Shown here piece after piece: positions 34,031-42,286 of a stretch of 64,000 bases of DNA. A program made the position numbers and the translations under genes. Each line of letters begins with the position of its first letter. Positions within the stretch are counted from its first letter, which is position 1. The notes beneath the pieces were generated by a model that worked only from the letters and a program-made list of their open reading frames with translations, did no database searches and had not been told where the DNA came from. The DNA lies in NCBI RefSeq assembly GCF_030283205.1, contig NZ_JASNWF010000010.1:124001-188000 (forward strand), given 5' to 3'. The DNA is from Actinomadura opuntiae. GTDB taxonomy: Bacteria; Actinomycetota; Actinomycetes; Streptosporangiales; Streptosporangiaceae.

Positions 34031-34432
34031 TCAGTACGACTGGAGTTCCAGCAGGTTGCCGGCGGGGTCGCGCAGGTGCGCCGTCCGGAGCCCCGGCCCC
34101 CATTCCGGACGGTCCGCCGGTTCGGTGACCGGGACGCCGCCGAGCGCGGTGAGCGCGGCGGCGGCCTTGTCGACGTCGTCCACCCGGAACACCAGCATCG
34201 AGCCGTCCTGGCCGGACGGTGCGGGCAGGTCCGCGGTGCCCACCGCCTCCGCCATCCGGGCCCGTCCCATGAGGACCAGCACGCATTCGCCGCCGAGGTC
34301 CCAGTTGGCGTACTGGGCGTCGGGGAGCAGCTTGACCGGCCGGACGCCGAGCAGCTCGTCCAGCGCCGCCTCGTAGAACCGGGCGGAGACGTCGAAGTCG
34401 TCCACTAGAAGCCGGGGGTAGAGCGCGTCCAT
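34031..34432 (-). CDS. VOC (glyoxalase/bleomycin-resistance) family protein
   Basis: A 133-residue vicinal-oxygen-chelate protein: YPRLLVDDFDVSARFYEAAL opens the first beta-alpha-beta-beta-beta module and HLRDPAGNLLELQSY ends the second with the usual metal-site glutamate. The first-module metal ligand is not obvious. Family members act as isomerases, dioxygenases or drug-binding proteins. ATG 34432 is picked because AGGAGGGG lies four bases upstream, whereas the ATG at 34450 has none. It is divergent from the MarR regulator and probably its target. Confidence 0.82.
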   Translation of the reverse strand: MDALYPRLLVDDFDVSARFYEAALDELLGVRPVKLLPDAQYANWDLGGECVLVLMGRARMAEAVGTADLPAPSGQDGSMLVFRVDDVDKAAAALTALGGVPVTEPADRPEWGPGLRTAHLRDPAGNLLELQSY

Positions 34433-34455
34433 GGCGCCCCTCCTATTCATGGGTG

Positions 34456-34484
34456 TTCACCAATGATTGGGGTAACCCTACAAT
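34456..34484 (+). promoter_or_regulatory. MarR-gene promoter with operator in the spacer
   Basis: TTCACC (34456-34461), a 17-base spacer and TACAAT (34479-34484) form a good promoter; six bases later comes the ATG of the MarR gene, so the message is probably leaderless. The palindrome CCAATGATTGG (34460-34470) lies across the -35 edge and spacer, the place expected for MarR autorepression and control of the divergent VOC gene. Confidence 0.6.
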
Positions 34485-34490
34485 AGGTGG

Positions 34491-34955
34491 ATGGACGACA
34501 CCGCCGGGCCGCTGCCGCCGCGCCTCCTGGGCATCACCACGTTCGTGCTGGCCCAGGTGGGACGGGCGGGCCGGGTCCGGATGGGCCGGATGATGGACGA
34601 GCACGGCCTCGGGCTCTGGCACTTCGCCGTGCTGGCCGCGCTGGACGACTCCGCCCCCGCCTCGCAGCGGGAGCTGGGCACGCGGCTGCGCATCGACCCG
34701 AGCGACCTGGTCGAGGTGGTCGGCCGGCTGGAGGCGGCGGGGCTCGTGCGCCGCGAACGCGACCCGTCCGACCGGCGCCGCTACGTGGTCGAGCCGACCG
34801 CCGAGGGCCGCGCGGAACTGGACGAGGTCACCCGCCGCGCGGCGGAGCTGGACGACGATCTGCTGGCCCCGCTCTCCGCCGCGGACAGGGCCGCCTTCGA
34901 GCGCATGGCCCGCGTCCTGCTCGCCCACCACGACCCACGGGCGCGCGAACGCTGA
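34491..34955 (+). CDS. MarR family transcriptional regulator
   Basis: A 154-residue winged-helix protein: SQRELGTRLRIDPSDLVEVV forms the recognition HTH and RRERDPSDRRRYVVEPTAEG the wing typical of MarR. These dimers repress neighbouring genes and release on binding small phenolic or oxidising ligands. It is divergent from the VOC gene, with a palindrome inside its promoter. No ribosome-binding site is present because the transcript likely starts at the ATG. Confidence 0.9.
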   Translation: MDDTAGPLPPRLLGITTFVLAQVGRAGRVRMGRMMDEHGLGLWHFAVLAALDDSAPASQRELGTRLRIDPSDLVEVVGRLEAAGLVRRERDPSDRRRYVVEPTAEGRAELDEVTRRAAELDDDLLAPLSAADRAAFERMARVLLAHHDPRARER

Positions 34956-34988
34956 ACCCGGCCGCGCTCGCACGCCGGGCGGGCATGC

Positions 34989-35026
34989 GACGGCCCCGGT
35001 GCGAACGGGGGTGCACCGGGGCCGTC
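34989..35026. terminator. Bidirectional terminator between marR and aldolase genes
   Basis: A perfect 14-bp stem GACGGCCCCGGTGC / GCACCGGGGCCGTC with a ten-base loop lies between two convergent genes. Confidence 0.75.
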
Positions 35027-35040
35027 GGGTACTGGGCGAT

Positions 35041-35835
35041 CTAGTCGAACAGGTCGGGCTGCTCGCGGGTGATCTGGTCGTAGAGCGGCTGGTAGTTGAT
35101 CCAGCCGACGAGGTCGTTGCCGATCTGCTCATGGGTGAGGACGGCGTTGTCGTGCTCGATCGGGACGACCTGCCCGGCGGCCTTCGCCAGCAGCTGCACC
35201 TGGCACGAGCGTTCCATCGTGATGAACCACCACGCCGCGGCGTCGACCGTGTCGCCGACGGTGAGGAGGCCGTGGTTGCGCAGGATGACGGCCTTGTGGT
35301 CGCCGAGGGCGGCGGCGATGCGCTTGCCCTCCTCCAGGTCGGTGACGACGCCGGTGTAGTCGTCGAACAGGCCGTGGTCCTGGTAGAAGGCGCACACGTC
35401 CTGGGTGATCGGCTCCAGCTTCTGCCCGAGCGCGGAGATCGCGCGGCCGTGCGTGGAGTGGCTGTGCGCGGCGGCGACCACGTCCGGGCGCGCCTGGTGC
35501 ACCTGGGAGTGAATCGCGAACGCGGCCTCGTTCACCGGGTAGCGGCCCTCGACGACCTGGCCCTGATGGTTGACGAGGATCAGGTCGCTGACCTTGATGT
35601 GCTTGAAGGACATCCCGAACGGGTTGACCCAGAAGTGGTCGGGGCGCTCGGGGTCGCGGGCGGTGATGTGCCCGGCCACGCCCTCCTCGAAGCCGAACTT
35701 GCCGAAGATCCGCAGCGCGGCGGCGAGCCGCTCCTTGCGGTGCCGGCGCTCGTCCTCGACGTCGTCGAAGGTCGGCGGCAGCCGGAAGATCAGGTCGGTC
35801 GGCAGCTTTTCCAGGAACTGCTCGTCATCGGGCAT
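35041..35835 (-). CDS. Class II aldolase/adducin family protein
   Basis: A 264-residue zinc-dependent aldolase-fold protein. AAHSHSTHGRAISAL carries the HxH metal ligands, HGLFDD and ILRNHGLLTVG the later histidine, and GVAGHITARDP the substrate/phosphate loop. Members are fuculose-phosphate-type aldolases or decarboxylases; the long N-terminal extension (about 35 residues, many charged) matches the short-form hypothetical class found in many actinobacteria. ATG 35835 has GAGGAG upstream. It is divergent from a PucR regulator with a palindrome between, which implies substrate-responsive control. Confidence 0.85.
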   Translation of the reverse strand: MPDDEQFLEKLPTDLIFRLPPTFDDVEDERRHRKERLAAALRIFGKFGFEEGVAGHITARDPERPDHFWVNPFGMSFKHIKVSDLILVNHQGQVVEGRYPVNEAAFAIHSQVHQARPDVVAAAHSHSTHGRAISALGQKLEPITQDVCAFYQDHGLFDDYTGVVTDLEEGKRIAAALGDHKAVILRNHGLLTVGDTVDAAAWWFITMERSCQVQLLAKAAGQVVPIEHDNAVLTHEQIGNDLVGWINYQPLYDQITREQPDLFD

Positions 35836-35939
35836 CGGCGAACTCCTCGGGCTGTGTGACACCGCCGGACACTGCCTCCACCGAACACCACCCGGCGGGC
35901 CGTCCGCTAGGGGCGGCCCGCCCAAGCGGCCCGGGTCCC

Positions 35940-35958
35940 GTTGTCCGGCCGGGACAAC
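35940..35958. promoter_or_regulatory. Palindrome between aldolase and PucR genes
   Basis: GTTGTCC-GGCCG-GGACAAC is a 7-bp perfect inverted repeat. CACAAT (35966-35971) lies just downstream, six bases before the PucR ATG, so this is a candidate operator covering the PucR promoter. Confidence 0.55.
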
Positions 35959-35977
35959 GAGGGGTCACAATGGCCCC

Positions 35978-37111
35978 ATGGAGCCCAGCGAGGGCGACCG
36001 GTTCCTGCGGTTGCTGATCGAGCACGGCGACGACCCGCGGCTGCTGGAGACGACCGTCAGCGCCGCGCGCGGCAAGTCCGACCTGGTGGCGGCGCTGCCC
36101 GAGGAGGAGACCCGGCGGCACACCCGCGCGCTGGTGCGCGGCGTGCTCGCCGCGCTGGAGGGCGGCGGCCCCGGCGAGGAGGTGCTCGCCGCCGCCGAGC
36201 GGCTCGGCTCCGACCGGGCCCGGCAGGGCGTGCCGGTCGCGGCGTTCCTGGACGGCTTCCAGGCGGGCCGCGCCCACCTCGTCCGCACGCTGATCGAGGA
36301 CGGCCGGCGGGCGGGGGTGCCGGACGCGCTGCTGCTGGACGGCGTCACCCGCATCGACGAGATCACCACCGCGCTCGTGCACCGGATGGTGCACGCCCAC
36401 CGGGTCGCGGAGCTGGAGATGGCCCGCACCCGGCGGGAGGGCCACATACAGACGCTGCGGCAGCTGCTGCACGGCGAGTCCGTCCCGGTGCCGGCGCCGC
36501 TCGACGGCGGCGCCGAGTACCACTGCGTGGTGTCGGACGTCAGCGATCCGGCGGTCGCGGCGCGGCTGGAGACGCGGCTCGTCGCGGCCGGCCCGGGACT
36601 GTGCGGGCTGGTGGACGGACGGCTCGCCGCGCTGGTGGCGCGGCTGCCGGCCCTGCCGGCGTCCGGGCCGCTGCTGGTCGCGGCGCCGCCCGCCCGGCCC
36701 GCGGGCGTCGCGCCGCTGTACGAGCTGGGCCGCCGCGCCCTGCGGGCCGGGGCCGCGGCGGGCCTCACCGGGCTGCGCGAACTGGCCGACCTCGCGCTGC
36801 TCACCGCGACCGAGGCCGAACCGGAGCTCGGCGTGCTGCTGGCGGAGCGGCTGCTGGCCGGGCTCGACCGCGACGACCCGTTCCACCGCGGGCTCGCCGA
36901 GACGGCGCTGGCCTACCTCGACCACGGCGGCCGGATCGAGCCGACCGCCGCCGCGCTGCACGTCCACGGCAACACGGTGAAGTACCGGGTGCGGCGGTTC
37001 CAGGAGCTGACCGGCCGTCCGCTGGCCGACCCGTCCGGAGGGGCGGCGGTGGCCCGGACGGCGCACTGGTGGTGGGCGCTGCGCCGGTGGCTCGCCGCCG
37101 CCCGCGCGTGA
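35978..37111 (+). CDS. PucR family transcriptional regulator
   Basis: A 377-residue regulator. The N-terminal 160 residues are an RsbRD-like helical sensor (FLDGFQAGRAHLVRTLIEDG), followed by a degenerate GGDEF-like middle and the PucR HTH: ALAYLDHGGRIEPTAAALHV and HGNTVKYRVRRFQELTGRPL. It is divergent from the class II aldolase gene and probably controls it. CACAAT six bases before the ATG indicates a leaderless message. This is the second PucR-type regulator in the window. Confidence 0.88.
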   Translation: MEPSEGDRFLRLLIEHGDDPRLLETTVSAARGKSDLVAALPEEETRRHTRALVRGVLAALEGGGPGEEVLAAAERLGSDRARQGVPVAAFLDGFQAGRAHLVRTLIEDGRRAGVPDALLLDGVTRIDEITTALVHRMVHAHRVAELEMARTRREGHIQTLRQLLHGESVPVPAPLDGGAEYHCVVSDVSDPAVAARLETRLVAAGPGLCGLVDGRLAALVARLPALPASGPLLVAAPPARPAGVAPLYELGRRALRAGAAAGLTGLRELADLALLTATEAEPELGVLLAERLLAGLDRDDPFHRGLAETALAYLDHGGRIEPTAAALHVHGNTVKYRVRRFQELTGRPLADPSGGAAVARTAHWWWALRRWLAAARA

Positions 37112-37185
37112 CCGGATGTCCGGCCCGGATGATGGGATGGGAGTGCCCCGGGAGGCGGGGCGTTCCGGACGAGAACGGGGGAGCA

Positions 37186-38043
37186 GTGACCGCACCGCGG
37201 ATCAGCACGGTGATGTGGCCGATGCAGTCGTGGCCGGAGGCCGGGGGCCTGTGGCGGCGCGCCGACGAGCTGGGGTTCCACCACGCCTGGGTGTACGACC
37301 ATCTGGCCTGGCGCGGGACGACGCCCTGGTACGACGCGTACACCACGATGGCCGCCGCGGCGGCGGTCACCTCCCGGGTCCGGCTCGGCACCCTGGTGAC
37401 CTCGCCGAATTTCCGGCATCCGGTGCCGACCGCGCACGCTATCAAGACCATCGACCACGTGAGCGGCGGGCGGCTCACGATCGGGATCGGCTCCGGCGGC
37501 ACCAACCGCACCTCCGACGCCGGCGTCCTCGGCGGCGACTGGACGTCCGGCGAGCGCGCGGACCGGTTCGCCGAATGGGTCGAGCTGCTCGACAAGGTGC
37601 TGCGCGGCCCCGAGACGACCTCCGAGGGCGCGTTCTACACCGCGCGCGAGGTGGTCTCCGAGCCCGGCTGCGTGCAGCGGCCGCGCGTCCCGTTCGTGAT
37701 CGCCGGCAACGGCCCGCGCGGCATGCGGCTGGCCGCCCGGTACGGGGCGGGCTGGGTGACCAGCGGCCGCGCCGAGGGCCGCGCGCCGCTGGACGTGGTG
37801 CGCGAGCGCCTCGAAGCGCTCGGCAAGGCGTGCGAGGCCGAGGGCCGCGAGCTGGCCGACCGCGTCCTGCTGACCGGGTTCACCGACGAGCCGTGGCTCG
37901 CCTCGCCGGAGGCCTTCGCCGACCTCGCCGGCCGGTACGCCGAACTCGGCATCACCGAGATCGCGCTGCACTGGCCGCGTCCGGGCACGCCGTGGGCCGC
38001 CGACATGAAGGTCTTCGAGGCGATCGCCGCGCAGGCCGCCTGA
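37186..38043 (+). CDS. LLM class F420-dependent oxidoreductase
   Basis: A 285-residue luciferase-like TIM-barrel protein. ADELGFHHAWVYDHLAWRG near the N-terminus, VRLGTLVTSPNFRHPVPTA and GRLTIGIGSGGTNRTS are typical of coenzyme F420-dependent members of actinobacteria. It would reduce or oxidise a small organic substrate with F420H2/F420. GTG 37186 is used with GGGGGAG three bases before it. It follows the PucR gene on the same strand by 74 bases; co-transcription is possible. Confidence 0.86.
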   Translation: MTAPRISTVMWPMQSWPEAGGLWRRADELGFHHAWVYDHLAWRGTTPWYDAYTTMAAAAAVTSRVRLGTLVTSPNFRHPVPTAHAIKTIDHVSGGRLTIGIGSGGTNRTSDAGVLGGDWTSGERADRFAEWVELLDKVLRGPETTSEGAFYTAREVVSEPGCVQRPRVPFVIAGNGPRGMRLAARYGAGWVTSGRAEGRAPLDVVRERLEALGKACEAEGRELADRVLLTGFTDEPWLASPEAFADLAGRYAELGITEIALHWPRPGTPWAADMKVFEAIAAQAA

Positions 38044-38064
38044 AGAGGCCGCGAACGCGCCCCG

Positions 38065-38070
38065 TAGACT
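38065..38070 (+). promoter_or_regulatory. -10 box of the SMR gene (leaderless)
   Basis: TAGACT is followed by six bases and the ATG at 38077; there is no ribosome-binding site. Confidence 0.4.
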
Positions 38071-38076
38071 CCTGCG

Positions 38077-38406
38077 ATGCCGTACGTGCTGCTGGCCTTC
38101 GCCATCGCCTTCGAGGTCACCGCCACGCTCGCGATGCGCGCCTCGGAGGGGATGACCAGGCTCGGCCCTTCGGTCCTGGTGGTCGCCGGGTACCTGATCT
38201 CGTTCGTGTTCATGGCGAAGGCGCTCACGTCGCTGAACGTCGGGCCCGTCTACGCGATCTGGTCCGCGCTCGGCACCATCGGGGCGTTCGCCGGCGGCGT
38301 GCTGCTGTTCGACGAGCAGGTCAGGCCGCTGACGATCGCCGGCGCGGTGATCATCGTGCTGGGCGTCATCGTGATGAACCTCGGCGGGGGAGTGAGCCGG
38401 GGCTAG
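38077..38406 (+). CDS. Small multidrug resistance (SMR) family transporter
   Basis: A 109-residue protein with four transmembrane helices. FAIAFEVTATLAMRASEG has the essential membrane-embedded glutamate (residue 13 or 14 in family numbering) and NVGPVYAIWSALGTIG the conserved YAxW motif of EmrE/SugE transporters. It works as a dimer that exchanges protons for cationic compounds or guanidinium. A -10 box lies six bases upstream. Its last 41 bases overlap the convergent YkvA-like gene. Confidence 0.9.
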   Translation: MPYVLLAFAIAFEVTATLAMRASEGMTRLGPSVLVVAGYLISFVFMAKALTSLNVGPVYAIWSALGTIGAFAGGVLLFDEQVRPLTIAGAVIIVLGVIVMNLGGGVSRG

Positions 38407-38836
38407 GCTCCGGCGCGCGCCCGGGGCCGGCGTGGCCGGTGGGGCCGGCGGCGACGGCGCGCCGCGCGCGCGAGCGCCGGGTGTACTCCTGGCCGAACGC
38501 GAACAGCAGCCAGGTGAGCGCGGTGGCGTCGTCCACGACGCCGACCGGCAGGAACACGTCCGGGATGAGATCGATGGGCGACACGATGTACAGCACGGCC
38601 ACGACCATCGCGACGATCTTGCCGGTGGACGTCCGGTAGTACGCCTGCGGTCCCGCGGCGACCGGGCCGAGGCGGCGCCGGCGGCGCAGCCGCAGGATCG
38701 CCACGACCAGCAGGAATGCGCCGGCGGCGAGCGCGACGGCGCCCGCGAGGGTGAGGTCGACGCCGCCGAGGCGTCCGTCGGCGGTGAGGACGGTGGCGCC
38801 GCCCGCGACGAGCAGGACCACTCCGAGCCAGGCCAT
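38366..38836 (-). CDS. YkvA/DUF1232 family membrane protein
   Basis: A 156-residue protein with two N-terminal transmembrane helices (GVVLLVAGGATVLTADG; LAGAVALAAGAFLLVVAILR) and the DUF1232 core VLYIVSPIDLIPDVFLPVGV followed by DDATALTWLL. The C-terminal 35 residues are Pro/Gly/Arg-rich and overlap the end of the SMR gene. The family's role is unknown. Confidence 0.8.
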   Translation of the reverse strand: MAWLGVVLLVAGGATVLTADGRLGGVDLTLAGAVALAAGAFLLVVAILRLRRRRRLGPVAAGPQAYYRTSTGKIVAMVVAVLYIVSPIDLIPDVFLPVGVVDDATALTWLLFAFGQEYTRRSRARRAVAAGPTGHAGPGRAPEPSPGSLPRRGSSR

Positions 38837-38924
38837 CGTGCACCTCCGGGGGGAATCGTCTGCGGTATTTCCGCTCAGGCCCGTTCCATGCGCCCGGTCG
38901 GCGGGCGTCGCTGGAGGGCCGCGG

Positions 38925-39779
38925 TCAGGCGGGCTCGGGCACGGTGGTGACGCGCTGCTGCTCCAGTTGCCCGCCGAGCAGTTCGGACGGCGTGCACCCC
39001 GACAGCGCCCGGAACTCCCGGTTCAGGTGCGCCTGGTCGTAGTAGCCGCTGAGCGCGGCGGCGTCGGCCAGGACGAGGCCGTGGCGCGACAGCAGCTCGA
39101 CGGCGCGCTGGAAGCGCAGGACGCGGCCCATTACCTTGGGCGGCAGCCCGGCCTGCTCGGTGAACCGCTGGGTGAGGTGCCGGCGGCTCCAGCCGACGTC
39201 CTCGGCGAGCCGGGCGACGCCGACGGCGCCGTCGCTGCCGCGCAGCAGCCGCCACGCCCGGGCCACCTCCGGGTCCGGTTCGGGACCGATCTCGAAGCGG
39301 CGCAGCAGGAAGGCGTCCAGCAGGTCGAACCGGCGGGCCCAGGACGGCGTCGCGGAGAGCCGCTCCACCAGCGCCGCCGCCTCCGGCCCGAGCAGGTCGG
39401 CCAGCTCGACGGCGGCGTTGGTGATCCGGGCCATCGGGACGCCGAGGAGCGTGTACGCGCCGAGCGGGCTGAGGTCGAGCTGCACGCCGTGCTGCCCGCC
39501 CGGCGTGCTGTAGGCGCCGTGCCCGTCGTACATCCCGGCGGCGAACGACCCCAGCTCGGCGGCGGCGCCGGGGCCCGGCACCTCCAGCCGCATCGGCGGG
39601 CCGAGGTTCACGATGACGACGACAGTGCGGGTCGGGAGCGTGCGCATCCGGGACGGGACGGCCTCCGGCTCCCAGTAGCCCTGGTAGGCGCGCAGGAACG
39701 GGCGCAGCGCGCGGTGCGGGCGCCCGCTCGCCTCCAGCCAGCCGCCGCGGTCGCGGATCTGGACAGGCCTGCCGTCCAT
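38925..39779 (-). CDS. AraC family transcriptional regulator
   Basis: A 284-residue AraC/XylS regulator. An N-terminal sensor of about 165 residues is followed by two HTHs: VARLAEDVGWSRRHLTQRFT and LADAAALSGYYDQAHLNREF, ending RALSGCTPSEL. It opens MDGRPVQIRDRGGWL. The target is not evident: upstream is a gene for a 249-residue unknown protein on the same strand. Confidence 0.9.
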   Translation of the reverse strand: MDGRPVQIRDRGGWLEASGRPHRALRPFLRAYQGYWEPEAVPSRMRTLPTRTVVVIVNLGPPMRLEVPGPGAAAELGSFAAGMYDGHGAYSTPGGQHGVQLDLSPLGAYTLLGVPMARITNAAVELADLLGPEAAALVERLSATPSWARRFDLLDAFLLRRFEIGPEPDPEVARAWRLLRGSDGAVGVARLAEDVGWSRRHLTQRFTEQAGLPPKVMGRVLRFQRAVELLSRHGLVLADAAALSGYYDQAHLNREFRALSGCTPSELLGGQLEQQRVTTVPEPA

Positions 39780-39836
39780 GCCCCCAGTCCTACCACCGGC
39801 CGCCGACAGAACGCCGCCCTCGAGCGGGCGAACGGC

Positions 39837-40586
39837 TCACTCGTACATCTGCCCGCACACCGCGATCCGCGCCAGGTCGCCCCAGGTCATCTCGGTGATC
39901 TCGCGGACGTAGGAGCGGGCCGGCGGCTGCCCGGCCGCGGTGGGGAGCGGCACCCGCGCGCCGTCCGCCGCGTCCCAGCCGCCGAGGCTGCCGGCGACCG
40001 CGCACTCCAGGTACGTCGCCGGGTCGAAGTTGTACCAGCGGGCCGGGGTGGCGCGGGCGCCCGAGCCGGGCGGGCGCGGCGCGTCGACGCCGAACCGCGC
40101 CTGCGGGCCCGGCGGGCTGACCAGGAACTCCTCCAGGTCGGCGAGCTGGGACAGCACGACCCGCTCCCAGTCGGCGTACCCGTCCGGCTCGTCGCCGGGC
40201 AGCGACAGGTCCTTGGCGCTCCACGCCGGGTCGAACTCGGCGGGCGGGGTGGTGGACGCGGCGGCGAACATCGCCGCGACGTCGTCGGGCGCGAGCCGCT
40301 CGTGGTCACGCAGCGGAGCGGACACCTTCCACAGCGCCCGCAGGAACGCCGACAGCGACCACGACGCCGCCCGCGCCTCCTGCCCGAGCTGCAGGAAGAT
40401 CAGGTACAGGTCGCGGTTGGTCCGCACGGCCGGGCCGGGCGGACCCTGCACCCAGTAGGCCTGCTTGTGCGGGACGCCGCTCTCCAGCGCCAGGACCTGC
40501 GCGAGCGCGGAGACCCGCGAGTCGTGCGCGGCCACATGGAACTCGTTGCCGAGGTCGTCCTGGCGCATGACGTCCCATGTCTGCAT
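39837..40586 (-). CDS. Unknown 249-residue protein with an N-terminal SPOR-like short domain
   Basis: The first 45 residues (MQTWDVMRQDDLGNEFHVAA, then HKQAYWVQG) resemble a short actinobacterial domain seen alone in small proteins, of the pattern VMRQDDNGN...HKQxYWV. The remaining 200 residues have no family that I recognise: they are soluble, acidic and contain repeated Trp residues (RWYNFDPATYLECAVAGSLG). ATG 40586 is preferred for GGAGGGG upstream over an open extension. Function unknown. Confidence 0.65.
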   Translation of the reverse strand: MQTWDVMRQDDLGNEFHVAAHDSRVSALAQVLALESGVPHKQAYWVQGPPGPAVRTNRDLYLIFLQLGQEARAASWSLSAFLRALWKVSAPLRDHERLAPDDVAAMFAAASTTPPAEFDPAWSAKDLSLPGDEPDGYADWERVVLSQLADLEEFLVSPPGPQARFGVDAPRPPGSGARATPARWYNFDPATYLECAVAGSLGGWDAADGARVPLPTAAGQPPARSYVREITEMTWGDLARIAVCGQMYE

Positions 40587-40735
40587 CCGGCCCCTCCACG
40601 GTCGGCGGTGCGGTCCCCACGGCCCCCGCCCAGAAAGTGTCCCATTCCGGCGGCGGACCGCCAGTAGTGGTGATGTCACTTTCCGGACTCGAAGTCGTGA
40701 CTTAACGCACATGTCGCTCGAAAGCGGAGGCGGTA

Positions 40736-40769
40736 GGGGAGGGCCGGCTCCGTCCCGCTGGCCCTCCCC
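40736..40769 (-). terminator. Terminator after the aldehyde dehydrogenase gene
   Basis: Arms GGGGAGGGCC and GGCCCTCCCC form a 10-bp stem just downstream of the dehydrogenase stop on the minus strand. Confidence 0.7.
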
Positions 40770-40778
40770 TTCGGGCGC

Positions 40779-42188
40779 TCAGTGCTTGGAGCGGTGGATG
40801 ACCTGCATCTCGGTGAAGCCGTACAGGCCCCACGGGCCGTTCTCGACGCCGACGCCGCTCCACTTGAAGCCGCCGAACGGCTGGTGCGGCGCGAGCGCGA
40901 GGTGGGTGTTCACCCAGGCGGTGCCGCACTCCAGCTGCGCCGCGACCTCCGCGGCGCGGTCGGCGTCGGCGCTCCACACCGACCCCGAGAGCCCGAAGTG
41001 GGTGCCGTTCGCGCGGGCGAGGGCGTCGTCCAGGTCGGTGTACTTGATGACCGGCAGCGCGGGACCGAACTGCTCCTCGTCGACGATCCGGGTCCCGTCG
41101 GAGACGTCGGCGAGGATCGTCGGCTCGAAGAAGTAGCCGGGGCCCTCGATCGGCTTGCCGCCGGCGGCCGCGCGGGCGCCGCCCGCGAGGGCGTCGGCGA
41201 CCAGCTCGCTGACCCGCTCGAACTGCGGCCGGTTGTTGATGGGCCCGTACTGGACGCCCTCCTCCATGCCGTTGCCGACCCTGGCGGCCCGCGCCTGCTC
41301 GGCGAGCGCGTCCACGACGTCGCCGTACAGCGCCTCCGGCACGTACACCCGCTTGATCGCCGAGCAGACCTGGCCGTTGTTCTGGAAGGCGCCGCCGAAC
41401 ACCTTCGCGGCGACCGCCGCCGGGTCGGCGTCGTCCAGCAGGATCGCCGGGTCGTTGCCGCCGAGCTCCAGCGTGACGCGCTTGAGGTCGGGGGCCGCCG
41501 CCGCGGCGACGCGCTTGCCGGTGGCCACGCTGCCGGTGAAGCTGATCTTGCGCGGGACGTCGTGCGCGGTCATCCAGGCGCCCAGCTCGTCGCCGCCGGT
41601 GACCACGTTGAGCACGCCGGGCGGCAGCACGTCGCGCAGCACCTCGCCGAGCTTCAGGCTGGACAGCGGGGTGAACGGGGACGGCTTGAGCACCATCGTG
41701 TTGCCGGCCAGCAGCGCCGGCGCGAGCTTCCAGATCGCGAGCAGCAGCGGGTAGTTCCACGGGGTGATGGCGGCGACGACGCCCATCGGGCGGCGGACGA
41801 CCTCGACCACGGCGTTGTCGTCGTCCTGGATGATCTCGCGGGGCAGCTCCAGCTCCGCGAAGTACTTCAGCCAGACCCCGGCGCCGACGACCTCCATGGT
41901 CGCGTCGCCCAGCGGCTTGCCCTGCTCGAGGGTCAGGATGCGGCCGATCTCCTCCGACCTCGCGAACATGACGTCGGCGGCGGCCAGCAGCGCCTTGCGG
42001 CGCGCGGCCTCGTCGCGGCGCCACCGCGGGTAGGCGGCCTGCGCGGCGGCCATCGCCGCGTCGAGCTGCTCGCGGGAGGCGTCGGGCGCCTGCTCGGCGA
42101 CCTCGCCGGTCGCCGGATCGATCACTCCGAAGGTGGCGGGCGCGTCCACCGCCGCGCCGTCGATGGTCATCGCGAAGTTCTCGGACAC
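40779..42188 (-). CDS. NAD(P)-dependent aldehyde dehydrogenase
   Basis: A 469-residue ALDH superfamily enzyme. ITPWNYPLLLAIWKLAPALL begins the cofactor region, FTGSVATGKRVA is the Rossmann loop, VTLELGGNDPAIL holds the general-base glutamate and FQNNGQVCSAIKRVYVP the catalytic cysteine. PFGGFKWSGVGVENGPWGLY is the usual C-terminal block. Substrate could be betaine, aminobutyraldehyde or a semialdehyde. The region upstream has TTAGAC and the nearly palindromic GAATGAC...ATTC arrangement, a possible operator. Confidence 0.92.
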   Translation of the reverse strand: MSENFAMTIDGAAVDAPATFGVIDPATGEVAEQAPDASREQLDAAMAAAQAAYPRWRRDEAARRKALLAAADVMFARSEEIGRILTLEQGKPLGDATMEVVGAGVWLKYFAELELPREIIQDDDNAVVEVVRRPMGVVAAITPWNYPLLLAIWKLAPALLAGNTMVLKPSPFTPLSSLKLGEVLRDVLPPGVLNVVTGGDELGAWMTAHDVPRKISFTGSVATGKRVAAAAAPDLKRVTLELGGNDPAILLDDADPAAVAAKVFGGAFQNNGQVCSAIKRVYVPEALYGDVVDALAEQARAARVGNGMEEGVQYGPINNRPQFERVSELVADALAGGARAAAGGKPIEGPGYFFEPTILADVSDGTRIVDEEQFGPALPVIKYTDLDDALARANGTHFGLSGSVWSADADRAAEVAAQLECGTAWVNTHLALAPHQPFGGFKWSGVGVENGPWGLYGFTEMQVIHRSKH

Positions 42189-42252
42189 CGTGCTCCTCCG
42201 CTCGGGGGACGTCTAACCGAATGACGTTCAGTATTCACCCTCGGGCACCCTC

Positions 42253-42281
42253 TTGACGAGGAGCGCCGGCGGCGGATGATC
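42253..42281 (+). promoter_or_regulatory. Promoter of the secreted hydrolase gene
   Basis: TTGACG (42253-42258) is followed after 16-17 bases by GATGAT/ATGATC (42275-42281) and, five bases on, the ATG at 42287. The -10 match is weak. Confidence 0.3.
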
Positions 42282-42286
42282 AGCTC

